This document shows positions 26,777-36,283 of a DNA stretch of 64,000 nucleotides, piece by piece. How positions within the stretch are numbered: position 1 is the stretch's first letter; every line of letters starts with the position of its first letter. The notes under the pieces are model-generated. The model saw nothing but the letters and a program-made list of their open reading frames with translations, was not told where the DNA came from and did no database searches. Origin of the DNA: Candidatus Woesearchaeota archaeon (GTDB lineage: Archaea; Nanobdellota; Nanobdellia; Woesearchaeales; GW2011-AR4); the NCBI GenBank assembly GCA_016180235.1, contig JACPBQ010000002.1:128206-192205 (forward strand). Direction: 5' to 3'. A program made the position numbers and the translations under genes.

Positions 26777-27610
26777 ATGAAAAAAGGACAGTTAAGAGCC
26801 GAGATAATAAACTCTTTGAAAAAATATACAAGGCATGACAACGTTTTCCTTTCTCCCAGGGGCAATAAGGCAATTTTTGCAGCATTGAGGCTTGTCAGGG
26901 AAACAAGCCCAAAAAATTCCATTTTAATCCCAGACCAGGGCGGCTGGATTACCCATATCCAATATGCAGAAGATTTAAGGTTCAATATAAAAACGCTTGA
27001 TACAGATTATGGCGTCATCAGGCTGGATATATTAAAAGAAAACATGAAAGATGCCGCTGCCATAATCTACTCAAACCCCGCCGGCTATTATGCCGAGCAG
27101 CCTGTAAAAGAGATTTACGATTTTTGCAGGAAAAACGGGGTATTGGTGATAATGGACATAAGCGGCTGCATCGGCTCTGATTTTTATCATGGAAACTTTG
27201 CTGACATCATTGTCTGCAGCTTTGGAAGGTGGAAGCCTGTAAACCACGGTTATGGGGGCTTTATCTCGATAGCCAGTAGGGAAGTTTCTGAAAAAGATAA
27301 GAATATGCTGGAAAGTCTGGAGTTTGATGAAAAATACTATCCGGAATTATGCAAAAAACTGGAAAGCCTTAAAGGAAGATATGAAATGTACGGAAAGGCA
27401 AATAAAAAAATCAAGGAAGAATTAAAAAATTTCAATATTTTGCATAAAAGCAAAGAGGGTGTTAATGTCATAGCAAAATTTGCAGATGAGGACGAAAAAA
27501 GCAGGATAATAAGCTATTGCGAAAAGAATAAATACGAGTTCATTGTTTGCCCAAAGATGATAAGAGTCAATGAAAATGCAATAAGCATAGAGGTGAAGAG
27601 GATTGAATAA
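26777..27610 (+). CDS. PLP-dependent fold-type I enzyme (DegT/aminotransferase-like)
   Basis: 277 residues. The order of motifs is that of fold-type I: 'VFLSPRGNKAIFAALRLV' (cofactor phosphate site), 'ILIPDQGGWITH', 'AAAIIYSNPAGYYAEQ', 'VLVIMDISGCIGS' (Asp contacting PLP), 'IIVCSFGRWKPVNHGYGGFI' (the Lys of GRWKP is the best candidate Schiff-base residue). At 277 residues it lacks most of the usual C-terminal small domain, so it is a reduced form. It could be an aminotransferase, lyase or a DegT-like sugar enzyme. The next gene begins inside its final codons. Confidence 0.65.
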   Translation: MKKGQLRAEIINSLKKYTRHDNVFLSPRGNKAIFAALRLVRETSPKNSILIPDQGGWITHIQYAEDLRFNIKTLDTDYGVIRLDILKENMKDAAAIIYSNPAGYYAEQPVKEIYDFCRKNGVLVIMDISGCIGSDFYHGNFADIIVCSFGRWKPVNHGYGGFISIASREVSEKDKNMLESLEFDEKYYPELCKKLESLKGRYEMYGKANKKIKEELKNFNILHKSKEGVNVIAKFADEDEKSRIISYCEKNKYEFIVCPKMIRVNENAISIEVKRIE

Positions 27611-28178
27611 AACAATAATTTTTATTTTGATTTTTGGCTTGGCAGTTGTATATGGCTGCTCTTTCCAGCTGACTTTTGAGAAAGGAGTAAAAAAAATGGA
27701 CAAGCTCGACAATCAGTATGGTGCAAGCTTAAAATCTCCTCCGGATAATGCAGATAAGATTACCGGGCTGGTTGCAGGGCTGAATGATTTTAAGGCTGCA
27801 AACCCGGATATTCCGGATTCCCTTGCACTCCTAATAGACTTTAGGGTAAAATTCCTGGAATCTGCAAAGCTTGATTTGGAAGGCTGGCAGTGGGGGAAAG
27901 CAAGCACAACTGATTACGGCTTTGGATGCAGCAAAGGCTACCCAAGGATTACAGAATCAGCAAAGTTAAGGAATGCATCCGCGCAAAAGGGCAATGAAGC
28001 AGTAGCAATATTGCAGGAATTTGTGGACCGCTACCAAGCTGAAGCCCAAAGCCTCAATATATCCCAGAAGGATGTTTTAATCCTAAAGACAGAATATTTC
28101 ACAATGGAAGAAAAAGCAGCAAGGGATGCAAGAATCATGAGAAGCCTCTGCAAAGATCAGGCAAATCAGACAGGGTAA
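27603..28178 (+). CDS. Putative lipoprotein of unknown function
   Basis: 191 residues, starting at a TTG that overlaps the previous gene by 8 bp; no ATG lies early enough to keep the signal sequence. The N-terminus 'IIFILIFGLAVVYGCSF' has a lipobox-like VYGC, suggesting a lipid-anchored exported protein. The rest is helical and polar with 'FGCSKGYPRITES' and a C-terminal coiled helix. No family recognised. Confidence 0.6.
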   Translation: MNKTIIFILIFGLAVVYGCSFQLTFEKGVKKMDKLDNQYGASLKSPPDNADKITGLVAGLNDFKAANPDIPDSLALLIDFRVKFLESAKLDLEGWQWGKASTTDYGFGCSKGYPRITESAKLRNASAQKGNEAVAILQEFVDRYQAEAQSLNISQKDVLILKTEYFTMEEKAARDARIMRSLCKDQANQTG

Positions 28179-28179
28179 G

Positions 28180-28614
28180 ATGGAACTCAAAAAGCCCGGC
28201 AGCATGGAAGAATGCCTGTACTTTACAAACCGCTCTTTAGGTAACGAAGGGTATGCAATAGCATGGGTTTACAGGAAGCCCTGCCCAAAATGCAAAAATG
28301 CGCGATTAGGAAAACCAATAAAAAAAAATGGGAAGGCCGACAAGAAAGCAGCAGTTTATGAATGCCCATCATGCAAGTACCAGGAGCCGAATGAGAAAAT
28401 TGAATCAGAGTTAAAAGTCGAGGTAGAATACAAATGCCCCCATTGCAGCAATGAAGGCTTTGCGACAACAGAATACAAACGGAAAAGCTTTGAGGGCGTC
28501 CCTGCCTATGTCTTTGAATGCGAAAAATGCAGCAAAAATATAGGCATAACAAAAAAATTAAAGGGCTCTAAGAAAAAAGCAAGCAAGGCAGATGCTGATG
28601 ATGCAGATGAGTGA
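28180..28614 (+). CDS. Double zinc-ribbon protein
   Basis: 144 residues immediately after the lipoprotein gene (2-bp gap). It contains two CxxC...CxxC zinc ribbons: CPKC/CPSC (about residues 30-66) and CPHC/CEKC (about 87-113). The C-terminal tail is Lys- then Asp-rich. Soluble; probably binds nucleic acid or acts as a scaffold, but the fold alone does not say which. The tight spacing suggests co-transcription with the two genes before it. Confidence 0.65.
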   Translation: MELKKPGSMEECLYFTNRSLGNEGYAIAWVYRKPCPKCKNARLGKPIKKNGKADKKAAVYECPSCKYQEPNEKIESELKVEVEYKCPHCSNEGFATTEYKRKSFEGVPAYVFECEKCSKNIGITKKLKGSKKKASKADADDADE

Positions 28615-28730
28615 TTTCTTAGTTGTTAGGTAATTTTTACTATTTTGAGTGATTGTTTGTTATTGGCTTTAATGTTTGTTGGTTATTGTCTTATATTGGC
28701 ATGAGTCTTATAATTGGCTTTTTTGACAAC

Positions 28731-28740
28731 ATTTTTAAAC
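28731..28740 (+). promoter_or_regulatory. TATA box for metG
   Basis: atttttaaac predicts transcription near 28762, right at an aggtgg purine block, about 23 nt before ATG 28785. Confidence 0.55.
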
Positions 28741-28784
28741 AAAAACATTACTCTTAGCATAGGTGGTTTAATTCAAAAATAAAG

Positions 28785-30844
28785 ATGATAATAAAAAAAT
28801 AATTGTAACCTCTGCACTACCATATGCCAATGGGCCTTTGCATTTGGGGCATCTGGTAGAGTACATCCAGACAGACATATTTGTGCGCTTCTTGAGATTA
28901 ACAGAAAAAGATGTTGTTTACTGCTGCGCTGACGACACCCACGGCACTCCAATAGAGCTGAAGGCCAATGAGCTCAAGATAAAGCCTGAGCAACTCATTG
29001 CAAGGGTCTTTAAAGAGCATACAAGGGACTTCAAAAATTTCCTGATAAAGTTTGACAGCTACCATACAACCAACTCAAAGGAAAACAAGCATTTTTCTGA
29101 CTTGATTTTTTCTAGGTTAAATGAAAAAGGCCATATTTATACCAAGGATATTGAAGTAACTTATTGCGAGCATGATAAGAGGACCTTGCCGGACAGGTAT
29201 GTAAAGGGAAAATGCCCTAAGTGCGGAGCGGAAGACCAATACGGCGATGTCTGCGAGAAATGCAACGCAGCCTACAAGACAGTTGATTTGATTGATCCTT
29301 ACTGCATACTATGCAAAAAAGCTCCGGTAAAGAGAACCTCAAAGCATTATTTTTTTAGGCTATCCTCATTTTCAAAATTTTTAGAGGGATGGATAAAAGA
29401 TAACAAAAATCTGCAGCCGGAAATAAAGAATTTTGTATTGAACTGGATCAAGACAGGCCTGGAAGACTGGGACATAAGCAGGGACGGCCCTTATTTCGGC
29501 TTCAACATTCCCGGAGAAAAAGACAAATACTATTATGTCTGGCTTGATGCCCCGATAGGCTATATAGCGAGTTTTGCAAACTTAGTCGGAAATGTTGAAA
29601 AAGCAGAGAAAGAATGGAATAACTCAGAAATAATACATTTCATTGGAAAAGATATAACCTACTTCCACTTGTTGTTCTGGCCGGCTATGCTGCATGGCGC
29701 AGGATTCAAGCTGCCAAAGGACATTGTTGTCCATGGTTTCCTGACTGTAAATGGCGAAAAGATGTCCAAAAGCAGGGGCACATTCTTTACAGCAGAGGAA
29801 TTTTTGGAAAAATACGATGCAGAGCACCTAAGGTATTATTACGGCAACGTACTGTCAAAGAAACTGGCAGATATAGACTTGAATTTCAGTGAATTCAGGG
29901 AAAGGATAAATAATGAGCTTGTTGGCAATTTGGGAAATTTCTGCTATAGGATAATCAGCTTTGTAAATAAAAATTTCAATGGAAAAATAAAAAATATTGA
30001 CAGCAACAAGGATATAATTGGTGCTATAAATCAAAAAGTGGGCATAATAAAAAAGCACTATGAAGAGTTCAACTTTAATTTTGCCGTCAATGAGGCATTA
30101 TTATTGTCCGATATTGGAAATAAGTATTTCCAGCAAAATGAGCCCTGGAAATTGATTAAAGAAGACAAGGAAAAAACCCGGGAAATATGCGCATTATGCG
30201 TCAACATTGCGAAAGACCTCAGTATTTTGATCCAGCCAGTATTGCCAAAATTTTCTGAAGAACTGCAGAAGCAACTAAATGTCAAAAATCTGAAATGGAA
30301 GGATATTAACTTTGATTTAAAAAACCATAAGATTGGAAAGGAAAAGATTTTGGTTGAGAAGATTGCGGAAGAAAAAAAAGAGGTCTTTCCGCTAAACCTG
30401 AAAGTTGCTAAAATTCTTGATGTAAAAGACCACCCGGATGCAGACAAGCTCTATGTCCTGCAGATTGATTTAGGCAGGGAAAAAAGGCAGTTAGTCGCAG
30501 GATTAAATGGCCATTATTCCAAAGAGGAGCTGAAAAACAAGAGAATAATTGTGATCACTAATTTAAAGTATGCAAAATTAAGGGGCATTGAAAGCCAGGG
30601 AATGCTGTTGGCTGGAGATGACGGAAAAGAAGTAGGTGTTTTAACAATTAAAAACGCAGAGCCTGGAGCACAGGTTGGAATTGATAATTTTGAAAATTCC
30701 AATGAACAGGTTACATTTGAACAGTTCCAGAAATTAAAGATTGTTGTAAAAAATAATCATCCTTATTTTAATGGCAAGGAGATAAAAGCCGGTTCTGAAG
30801 GCATCAAGGTAGAGAAGGTAAAAGACGGAGCAGAGATAAGATAA
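28785..30844 (+). CDS. metG: Methionyl-tRNA synthetase (5' end apparently frameshifted)
   Basis: Charges tRNA-Met with methionine. The sequence shows HIGH-type 'PYANGPLHLGH', 'DDTHGTPIE', a zinc-binding insert with CEH, CPKC, CEKC and CILC pairs, 'YVWLDAPIGY', the catalytic 'KMSKS', an anticodon-binding helical domain, and a C-terminal EMAP/Trbp111 tRNA-binding domain ('VAKILDVKDHPDADKLYVLQ', 'LRGIESQGMLL'). The ORF track starts at TTG 28838, which would cut off the first beta strand. The frame is open back to 28772 without any ATG, GTG or TTG. ATG 28785 would give the expected 'MIIKK-IIVTSALPYANG' if the A7 run at 28793-28799 had one more A. This is a frameshift, slippage or assembly error, or the start is non-canonical. 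Confidence 0.93.
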
Positions 30845-30999
30845 TTATCTGTTACAAATAATAGAATAATTATTAATTTATTTCTATTATTAATATCAGA
30901 AAAATAAGTATTATTTTGATATTTCTATTATATATAACAGAAAAATCTGTAAATTATAACAGAAAAATATATAAATGGAAAGCCCGGAAATAATGATAA
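30845..30999. promoter_or_regulatory. Repeat-rich promoter region of locus A
   Basis: Two direct repeats, 30881-30907 and 30922-30949, each read TTTCT-N12-AGAAA, so each is an imperfect palindrome. A further TCTGT/ACAGA inverted repeat follows (about 30945-30964) and a TAATAGAA/TTCTATTA pair precedes them. The shared word cagaaaaat occurs at 30897, 30938 and 30959. This looks like an array of operator sites ahead of the 31000 gene and locus A. Confidence 0.45.
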
Positions 31000-31275
31000 A
31001 TGCAAAAAGAGGACCTTAACCATTGCATGCTTATTTTCTATACTTTAAAGTATATCCCGCAGAAAGAAAAAGTAAAGGTCCTGAGAGATCTCAATGGATA
31101 TAAGGAAAAAAAGCAGGGCAAAGAATACCATCATAGCGGCTTGGTGCAGAAAGCCAATGCGGAAAAGCTCGGCTCTAACGTCATTCTGGTCCCAATAGGC
31201 AGTTTCGCTGATTTTCAGAATTTTTTCAGCAAAAGCAATATAAGCATCAGGCTGAAAGAGGTCTTGGTAAAGTGA
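31000..31275 (+). CDS. Small protein of unknown function leading locus A
   Basis: 91 residues, no signal peptide. The sequence 'VKVLRDLNGYKEKKQGKEYHHSGLV' followed by 'NVILVPIGSFADFQNFFSKSN' suggests a small alpha/beta fold with a basic face; no family recognised. Its stop overlaps the GTG start of the pilin-like gene (GTGA), so the two are translationally coupled. By position it corresponds to the small regulators that precede loci B and C and may be their functional counterpart. Confidence 0.55.
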   Translation: MQKEDLNHCMLIFYTLKYIPQKEKVKVLRDLNGYKEKKQGKEYHHSGLVQKANAEKLGSNVILVPIGSFADFQNFFSKSNISIRLKEVLVK

Positions 31276-33362
31276 ATATTAAAAACAAAAGAGGCCAGGC
31301 AGCAGTTTTCATAATTATAGGGCTCATTATCCTGATTACTGCAGGAGTCATATTTTTCATCCAGAGAGAAGAAATAAAGCCTATTGAAAAAGAATCAGGG
31401 GAGCAGCCCCAGTTTGCAGGCCAGGCAGAACTGAAGAATTTTGTTGATAGCTGCCTGCAAAGCTCTGTTTTGCAGGGTTTGCAGATAATGAGCCTGCAAG
31501 GCGGCTATATAGATATTCCTGCTGATTCGAATATCTTGACAGCAGACGGAAATGATATCCCTTACTGGCTCACTGCTGACAGCGTAGCAATACCATCGCT
31601 TGATTTCATGCAAACAGAGCTGGAAAATTATGTTGTGAAAGAGCTTGAATCATGCGTCAGCGGTTTCAAGGATTTTAAAGATCAGGGCTTTGAAGTTAAT
31701 TACAGCAGCATAAAAGCAGATGCAGCCATGGGAAAAGCTGTTGTTGTGAATGTTGATTTCCCGATTATGCTGAAAAAAGAAGGAATAAGCTTTGAAGAAA
31801 AGGATTTTGTGTATACAGTTCCGATAGACATGGAGCTCATACAGAAAACCGCTTCTGGCCTTGCTGCTCTGGAAGACTTCCACACTTACCTTGAGGACCA
31901 TACAAAAAATCTGATTTCATTGTACTCTGGAGTTGACCAGAACAGGCTGCCTCCTTTTTCCCAGTCTACCACAAACCTTAATTGCAATTTTGTCAGCTGG
32001 AGCAAGGAGGAGGTAAAAAACAGATTAAAGAATATCCTTAATTTTAATGTTCCAAACTTAAAAATAGAGGGAACGAACTATAATTTAGCAGGTTCTGATG
32101 CTGTTTATGAAAGCTTCGTTTATGACTTGTTTAATGAAAATTTTCCAAACTTGAAGATTGATTTTATTTATGAAAACAGCTGGGAATTCCTGGCTTTTGA
32201 CATTGTCCCCAGCAGCGGAAATTCATTGATTCCGGAAAAAGTCGTTGGGACAAATATACCCATGCTGCCGCAGATTTGCGTTTTTAAGTATCCTTTCAAG
32301 TATACAATGCAGTATCCAGTTTTAATTAAAATTACTGATTTAAATTCGGCAAAAATAGACCCTGCGGCTGATGTTTATTATGAAAAACAGGGCTTTGCTT
32401 TCCAGTTCCCAATGGTTTCTTACTTATGCGGAAATCAGAACAGGAAATGCGTTGCTGGAAATTTTCCTCAAATTGATGTAACTTCTTTTGCCGTTGGAAA
32501 TACGACTTTACTGCCTCAAACTTTGTTCTGCAAACCAGAGCAGATGATAAGCAATGAAATAACAGTAAAGACTTTTGATTCTTTAACTGCAAATAGTTTA
32601 TCGAATGTTGATGTAAATTATTACTGCGGCAGCTACCAGAATGACTGCTTTATCGGAAGGACCGATGGGAATGGTGTTTTAAAGGCAAAATTCCCGCTAT
32701 GCATTAACGGGCAGATATACTTTGCAAAAGAGGGCTATTCAATTTTAGGCCAGGGCTTGACAACCCATGAAATTCCAAAGTCTGAGCTTGCATATTTCCT
32801 GAATCCGAAGAACAGCCTTAAAGTGGAAATGAAGAAAGTAAGTATTCTTTCATTAGTTCAGGATTATTTTGAAAATAATAAGTTAAATATTGAAAACAGT
32901 TTGCAGGATGTTATTGCTGGAGAGAAAGTTACAATAGTTTCTGATACAGGCTTATTTTACATTTATCCTGATCCTGCAGACAGGACTCTGCAGATTGGCA
33001 CCGGAAACCATAAGTTTGGGCTGCAGTTGACAGCGGAAAATGCAAGTTCGCTTGGATTTCTGAACGCTGATGCTTCGGTATCAAAAGAAGATTTGAGAAA
33101 AAGCAAGGTTGTATTTTATGTCTTTGAGGACAGCAGCACTGACTCTATTTTGAGGGCAGACGGGAATCTGGAAGCCGAGCTGTTGTATTCATGCGGGAAA
33201 AATGCAGACGATAGCTGTAATTTTGATTCATGCAGTTTTGCCGGCATAGACGGCTTAAATATACGGGACTTTAATGATAATTTGGAAACATGCGAAAAAG
33301 CATTTAATATTACGATAGCAAAAGAGCAGTACCGGGATTTAATAAAGCCCGTATTCAGCTGA
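31272..33362 (+). CDS. GQ-anchored (class III signal-like) surface protein, locus A
   Basis: 696 residues. The N-terminus 'KNKRGQAAVFIIIGLIILIT' is a short basic segment, G-Q junction and hydrophobic helix, like archaeal class III (pilin-type) signal peptides cleaved before the helix. The following region 'ELKNFVDSCLQSSVLQGLQI', 'GGYIDIP', 'IPYWL', 'LENYVVKELESCVSGF' and 'NRLPPF' aligns with the proteins at 38489 and 47939. The C-terminal third is predicted extracellular, with paired Cys and a carboxypeptidase-regulatory-like fold ('NSLSNVDVNYYCGSYQND..GRTDGNG'). The GTG start overlaps the previous gene. Likely a pilin-like or membrane-anchored external protein. Confidence 0.75.
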   Translation: MNIKNKRGQAAVFIIIGLIILITAGVIFFIQREEIKPIEKESGEQPQFAGQAELKNFVDSCLQSSVLQGLQIMSLQGGYIDIPADSNILTADGNDIPYWLTADSVAIPSLDFMQTELENYVVKELESCVSGFKDFKDQGFEVNYSSIKADAAMGKAVVVNVDFPIMLKKEGISFEEKDFVYTVPIDMELIQKTASGLAALEDFHTYLEDHTKNLISLYSGVDQNRLPPFSQSTTNLNCNFVSWSKEEVKNRLKNILNFNVPNLKIEGTNYNLAGSDAVYESFVYDLFNENFPNLKIDFIYENSWEFLAFDIVPSSGNSLIPEKVVGTNIPMLPQICVFKYPFKYTMQYPVLIKITDLNSAKIDPAADVYYEKQGFAFQFPMVSYLCGNQNRKCVAGNFPQIDVTSFAVGNTTLLPQTLFCKPEQMISNEITVKTFDSLTANSLSNVDVNYYCGSYQNDCFIGRTDGNGVLKAKFPLCINGQIYFAKEGYSILGQGLTTHEIPKSELAYFLNPKNSLKVEMKKVSILSLVQDYFENNKLNIENSLQDVIAGEKVTIVSDTGLFYIYPDPADRTLQIGTGNHKFGLQLTAENASSLGFLNADASVSKEDLRKSKVVFYVFEDSSTDSILRADGNLEAELLYSCGKNADDSCNFDSCSFAGIDGLNIRDFNDNLETCEKAFNITIAKEQYRDLIKPVFS

Positions 33363-33455
33363 ATGGCAAAAAATATGTCCAATATCTTGGACTTAAGTAC
33401 CAAAAATGGGACAAAGGAATAATAAGCAAGCTCAAATCGTCGATAAAAGGCAAAA

Positions 33456-34583
33456 ATGAACAAGATATTAAGAAAAAACATTGCAGTTTTTATGATTGCC
33501 CTGATTGCAACTATGCCTTTCTATGTAAGCAGCGCTTTTGCGCAGGGCAATGTCCAGAATCCTGCACAGAGCTGCATTGAGAAAAACCAGCAAGGGAAGG
33601 ATTTTGTAGAGTTCATGGACAGCGGTCCAATAAAAACCCTGGAAACCGTTGCCAGTACTTTGCATTTTACCTGCACTGCTTGGTCAACAGTGGATGTAGC
33701 AATTAGCATAACTCAGATTCCTCTGGGTTTTGTAAGTGATCCTGCAAACCCAGATCCAGCAGCCCAGGTTACCACTTGCGCCATAGCCCTAAAAACACCT
33801 GGTGTAAACTCTTTTGTCTTAGCAGCCTGTGAAGTTAACGAAGCTGTTAGACACGTAAGGACTGCTTTAGGTGTTGTATTTGACCCTCTTTGCAGCCTGC
33901 AGGAATGCGCTTTCTGCAATTCTAAGCCTGGTGACCTAAGCCCGGCAAAAGGCGTTACAAAAGCTGCTGATTTTGCCGGAGCCAGTCCAGAAACAGTTAA
34001 GAAAATACAGGGTGTGCAAAAATCTTTAGGTGAAACAAAAGACTTCTTCCAGTTATCTCCTTATGACAATATATATGTCGCTATGGCATGCATGTGCCCT
34101 GTTGGAATCCTGTTTAACCTAAGGAAATTAAAAACCATTTACCAGACTAATAACTGCTGCATAGAGCAGGCATGCGCCAACGGTGTTAGCGTTGAAAGCT
34201 GCGACAGGCAGTTTAGCGAAGCTACCTGCATGTATTGGCAAGGCTCTGTTTTCAGCATGCTGATTAAGATTATAATAAGCTTTATTGCAGATTATATAAT
34301 AAAAAATTTCCTGCCCAAAAAGATTGAGGAGCTTATAGGCGCAGGTTTTGCTTACGGACAGGCTATTTTCGCGCTTTTTAATGCCTATAACCATATACAA
34401 AAACTGCAGTCTTCCTTCAAGTGGATGAGCGAAACGTTTTCAGAGCCGGAATGTGATGATTTGGGCTTTGGCAAGATAAGGGATGAAAGGAGAGGGGAAG
34501 CAACATCAAAGTTCTGTACTTTAGTGCAGATAGATCTGAACAATGATGGAAGATTTGACAGAATAGTGCCAAGATGCCCATAA
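33456..34583 (+). CDS. Secreted/membrane protein with the locus-shared Cys module, locus A
   Basis: 375 residues. The signal peptide 'KNIAVFMIALIATMPFYVSSAFA' closely resembles that of the 1047-aa protein of locus B. The mature part is Cys-rich, and its C-terminal half contains 'CMCPVGILFNLRKLKTIYQT', 'CCIEQACANGVSVESC', 'ATCMYWQGSVFSML' and a hydrophobic helix, matching equivalent regions at 43430-43680 and about 54190-54410. This is the shortest version, essentially the shared module with a short N-terminal domain. Function unknown. Confidence 0.7.
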   Translation: MNKILRKNIAVFMIALIATMPFYVSSAFAQGNVQNPAQSCIEKNQQGKDFVEFMDSGPIKTLETVASTLHFTCTAWSTVDVAISITQIPLGFVSDPANPDPAAQVTTCAIALKTPGVNSFVLAACEVNEAVRHVRTALGVVFDPLCSLQECAFCNSKPGDLSPAKGVTKAADFAGASPETVKKIQGVQKSLGETKDFFQLSPYDNIYVAMACMCPVGILFNLRKLKTIYQTNNCCIEQACANGVSVESCDRQFSEATCMYWQGSVFSMLIKIIISFIADYIIKNFLPKKIEELIGAGFAYGQAIFALFNAYNHIQKLQSSFKWMSETFSEPECDDLGFGKIRDERRGEATSKFCTLVQIDLNNDGRFDRIVPRCP

Positions 34584-34589
34584 TACAAA

Positions 34590-35999
34590 ATGATTAACCT
34601 AAACAAGCAAAGGATTGCAGTTTATCTTTACCTTTTTTTAGTCTTCACCTTAATCTTCGGATTGAGCTTTACAGTCAAAGGGAACAAAATAACCGGAAAT
34701 TTTGTGTTGGAGATTGGAAATTTTGTCAATAGCATCAATATATCTTTTTTTGCTTTGATTGTGTTGGGGTTTTTATTGTCTTTGGCTTTTTCTTTGTTCA
34801 TAATAAGGCATGCTAGTGAAATAAAAAAAGAGATAAGTCATAAAAAAATAAAACCGATTTTAAGCACAATAGTTATTTTGTTAATTATTTCGTCTTTGGG
34901 TTTTGGGATTTATTTTGGAAATGAAAATAAAATAACAGGGTACGCTGTTGCTCTTACCAATACATATAAAATAGTGGAAGATCGTGGAGACGGGCTAATG
35001 CATGCACCTCTTAGCTTTTGGAATAAAATAGAAGGCCATCGCTATTGGATAGGAAAAACAGAAGCAGACGATAGCTTATCATACGACGCTTATGTTATTA
35101 CAGCAAATAATAAAGTATTCAAATGCGGATTATTTACATGTTCAGAGCAGGATAATGCAATAACGGATGAAATTTTAAATGTAGTGTATCCACCACCGGT
35201 ACCATCAACACCATCACCGCCTACACCAGTAGTGCCAGCAGTACCACAACCAGCAGCAGCGCCTGTGCCTGTATCATCAGCACCACCCCCAATAAAAGAT
35301 ATTACAGATATTACAGATGAATTCAAAGATTTAGGAGAATTCTCAAGGGTATTTCAAGACAATGAATATAATTTATATGCTCTATCAAAAGAAGACGGAA
35401 AAATATATGTTGTATCAGGAATAAAGGGTGGCCCTGTAAGTAAATCAGACACCGAACCTTTAAGAGAAGAGGCAACATCTTCAAAACTGATAACTAAAAA
35501 ACTGGCAATAGAGTCGCAAGCTTACAACGCAGTTTGGCAGCTTCTTGACCTCACATTAGGCCAGTTTGCATTTGGCTATGTGGAAGACTACTGCAAAGCC
35601 CAATATGACAGCTCAGACTATGAGGGAGGCCAAACAGCATCATCCTACGCCACAAACACACAATCATTATTATCAGGGCAAACCACTCCAACAACTAATA
35701 ACTGCATAGGCAACCAAACAACCATGACAGCCCAGGCCCAGAAATCCATAATTGCAACAGGTTTTACTTACCAGACTTCATGGACAGTAACACCATGCAA
35801 GGAAAATGTCCAGTACACTATCTATCTGGCAAACAGCATTAATGACAGCATAGGAATAGCAACAGGAGTTGCCAATAAGGGAACAACACAGTCAGAATCA
35901 AAGCAGTTCAGCTATGCAAAAAATTACCAGTTCATCTGCATGCAGGTGTCAGACACTTCTATAGGAAATAATGGCTATGCATGCTTTAATGTTGTTTAG
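34590..35999 (+). CDS. Membrane-anchored protein with two ITGxxV motifs, locus A
   Basis: 469 residues. Three hydrophobic segments near the N-terminus are each interleaved with a motif: 'KGNKITGNFVLE' after the first helix and 'ENKITGYAVALT' after the third. A Pro/Ala/Val-rich linker (PPPVPSTPSPPTP and so on) leads to a C-terminal, probably Ig-like, domain with pairs of Cys and Ser/Thr/Asn-rich stretches. It occupies the same position in the locus as the 868-aa protein of locus B, which also has one N-terminal helix followed by KITAAAV and a Pro/Ala linker. No family recognised. Confidence 0.65.
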   Translation: MINLNKQRIAVYLYLFLVFTLIFGLSFTVKGNKITGNFVLEIGNFVNSINISFFALIVLGFLLSLAFSLFIIRHASEIKKEISHKKIKPILSTIVILLIISSLGFGIYFGNENKITGYAVALTNTYKIVEDRGDGLMHAPLSFWNKIEGHRYWIGKTEADDSLSYDAYVITANNKVFKCGLFTCSEQDNAITDEILNVVYPPPVPSTPSPPTPVVPAVPQPAAAPVPVSSAPPPIKDITDITDEFKDLGEFSRVFQDNEYNLYALSKEDGKIYVVSGIKGGPVSKSDTEPLREEATSSKLITKKLAIESQAYNAVWQLLDLTLGQFAFGYVEDYCKAQYDSSDYEGGQTASSYATNTQSLLSGQTTPTTNNCIGNQTTMTAQAQKSIIATGFTYQTSWTVTPCKENVQYTIYLANSINDSIGIATGVANKGTTQSESKQFSYAKNYQFICMQVSDTSIGNNGYACFNVV

Positions 36000-36020
36000 A
36001 GTTCTTAAGTTATTAAGCAG

Positions 36021-36035
36021 AAAAGTTTATATATT
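36021..36035 (+). promoter_or_regulatory. TATA box and operator region of the VapBC-like pair
   Basis: aaaagtttatatatt is the TATA element; downstream, gtaatacgtaggtaatacct holds a repeated gtaatac and the palindrome aggtaatacct, plausible as a site for autoregulation by the AbrB-like antitoxin. Confidence 0.45.
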
Positions 36036-36076
36036 TGGTGTAATACGTAGGTAATACCTAAACATTGAGGTTAAAA

Positions 36077-36283
36077 ATGGCAATATCAATAGTAAGGAAA
36101 TCGGGGAACAGCACAGTATTAGTTTTGCCTCCGGAGTTCGTCAGGGAAAGGAAACTAAGGATAGGGGAAACAGTAGAATTTGAAGTATTCAAAAAAACAG
36201 ATTTAAGTAAGCTTTGGGGCATAAGCAGGCATTTGAAAATAGATGCCCAAAAGGCAAAAAATGAACTTAGGAAAGAATGGTAA
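36077..36283 (+). CDS. AbrB/MazE-like antitoxin
   Basis: 68 residues from ATG 36077, with gagg six bases upstream; the ORF track starts at a TTG four codons earlier. 'ISIVRKSGNSTVLVLPPEFVRE' and 'RIGETVEFEVF' give the swapped-hairpin DNA-binding fold, and the C-terminal ~25 residues would bind and block the toxin. It overlaps the PIN gene by 7 bp. A typical VapB position and size. Confidence 0.82.
   Translation: MAISIVRKSGNSTVLVLPPEFVRERKLRIGETVEFEVFKKTDLSKLWGISRHLKIDAQKAKNELRKEW

Noticed and set aside
28838-28840. TTG as metG start
   Set aside because: It removes the first beta strand and most of the ATP-binding signature; the homologous sequence clearly continues upstream.
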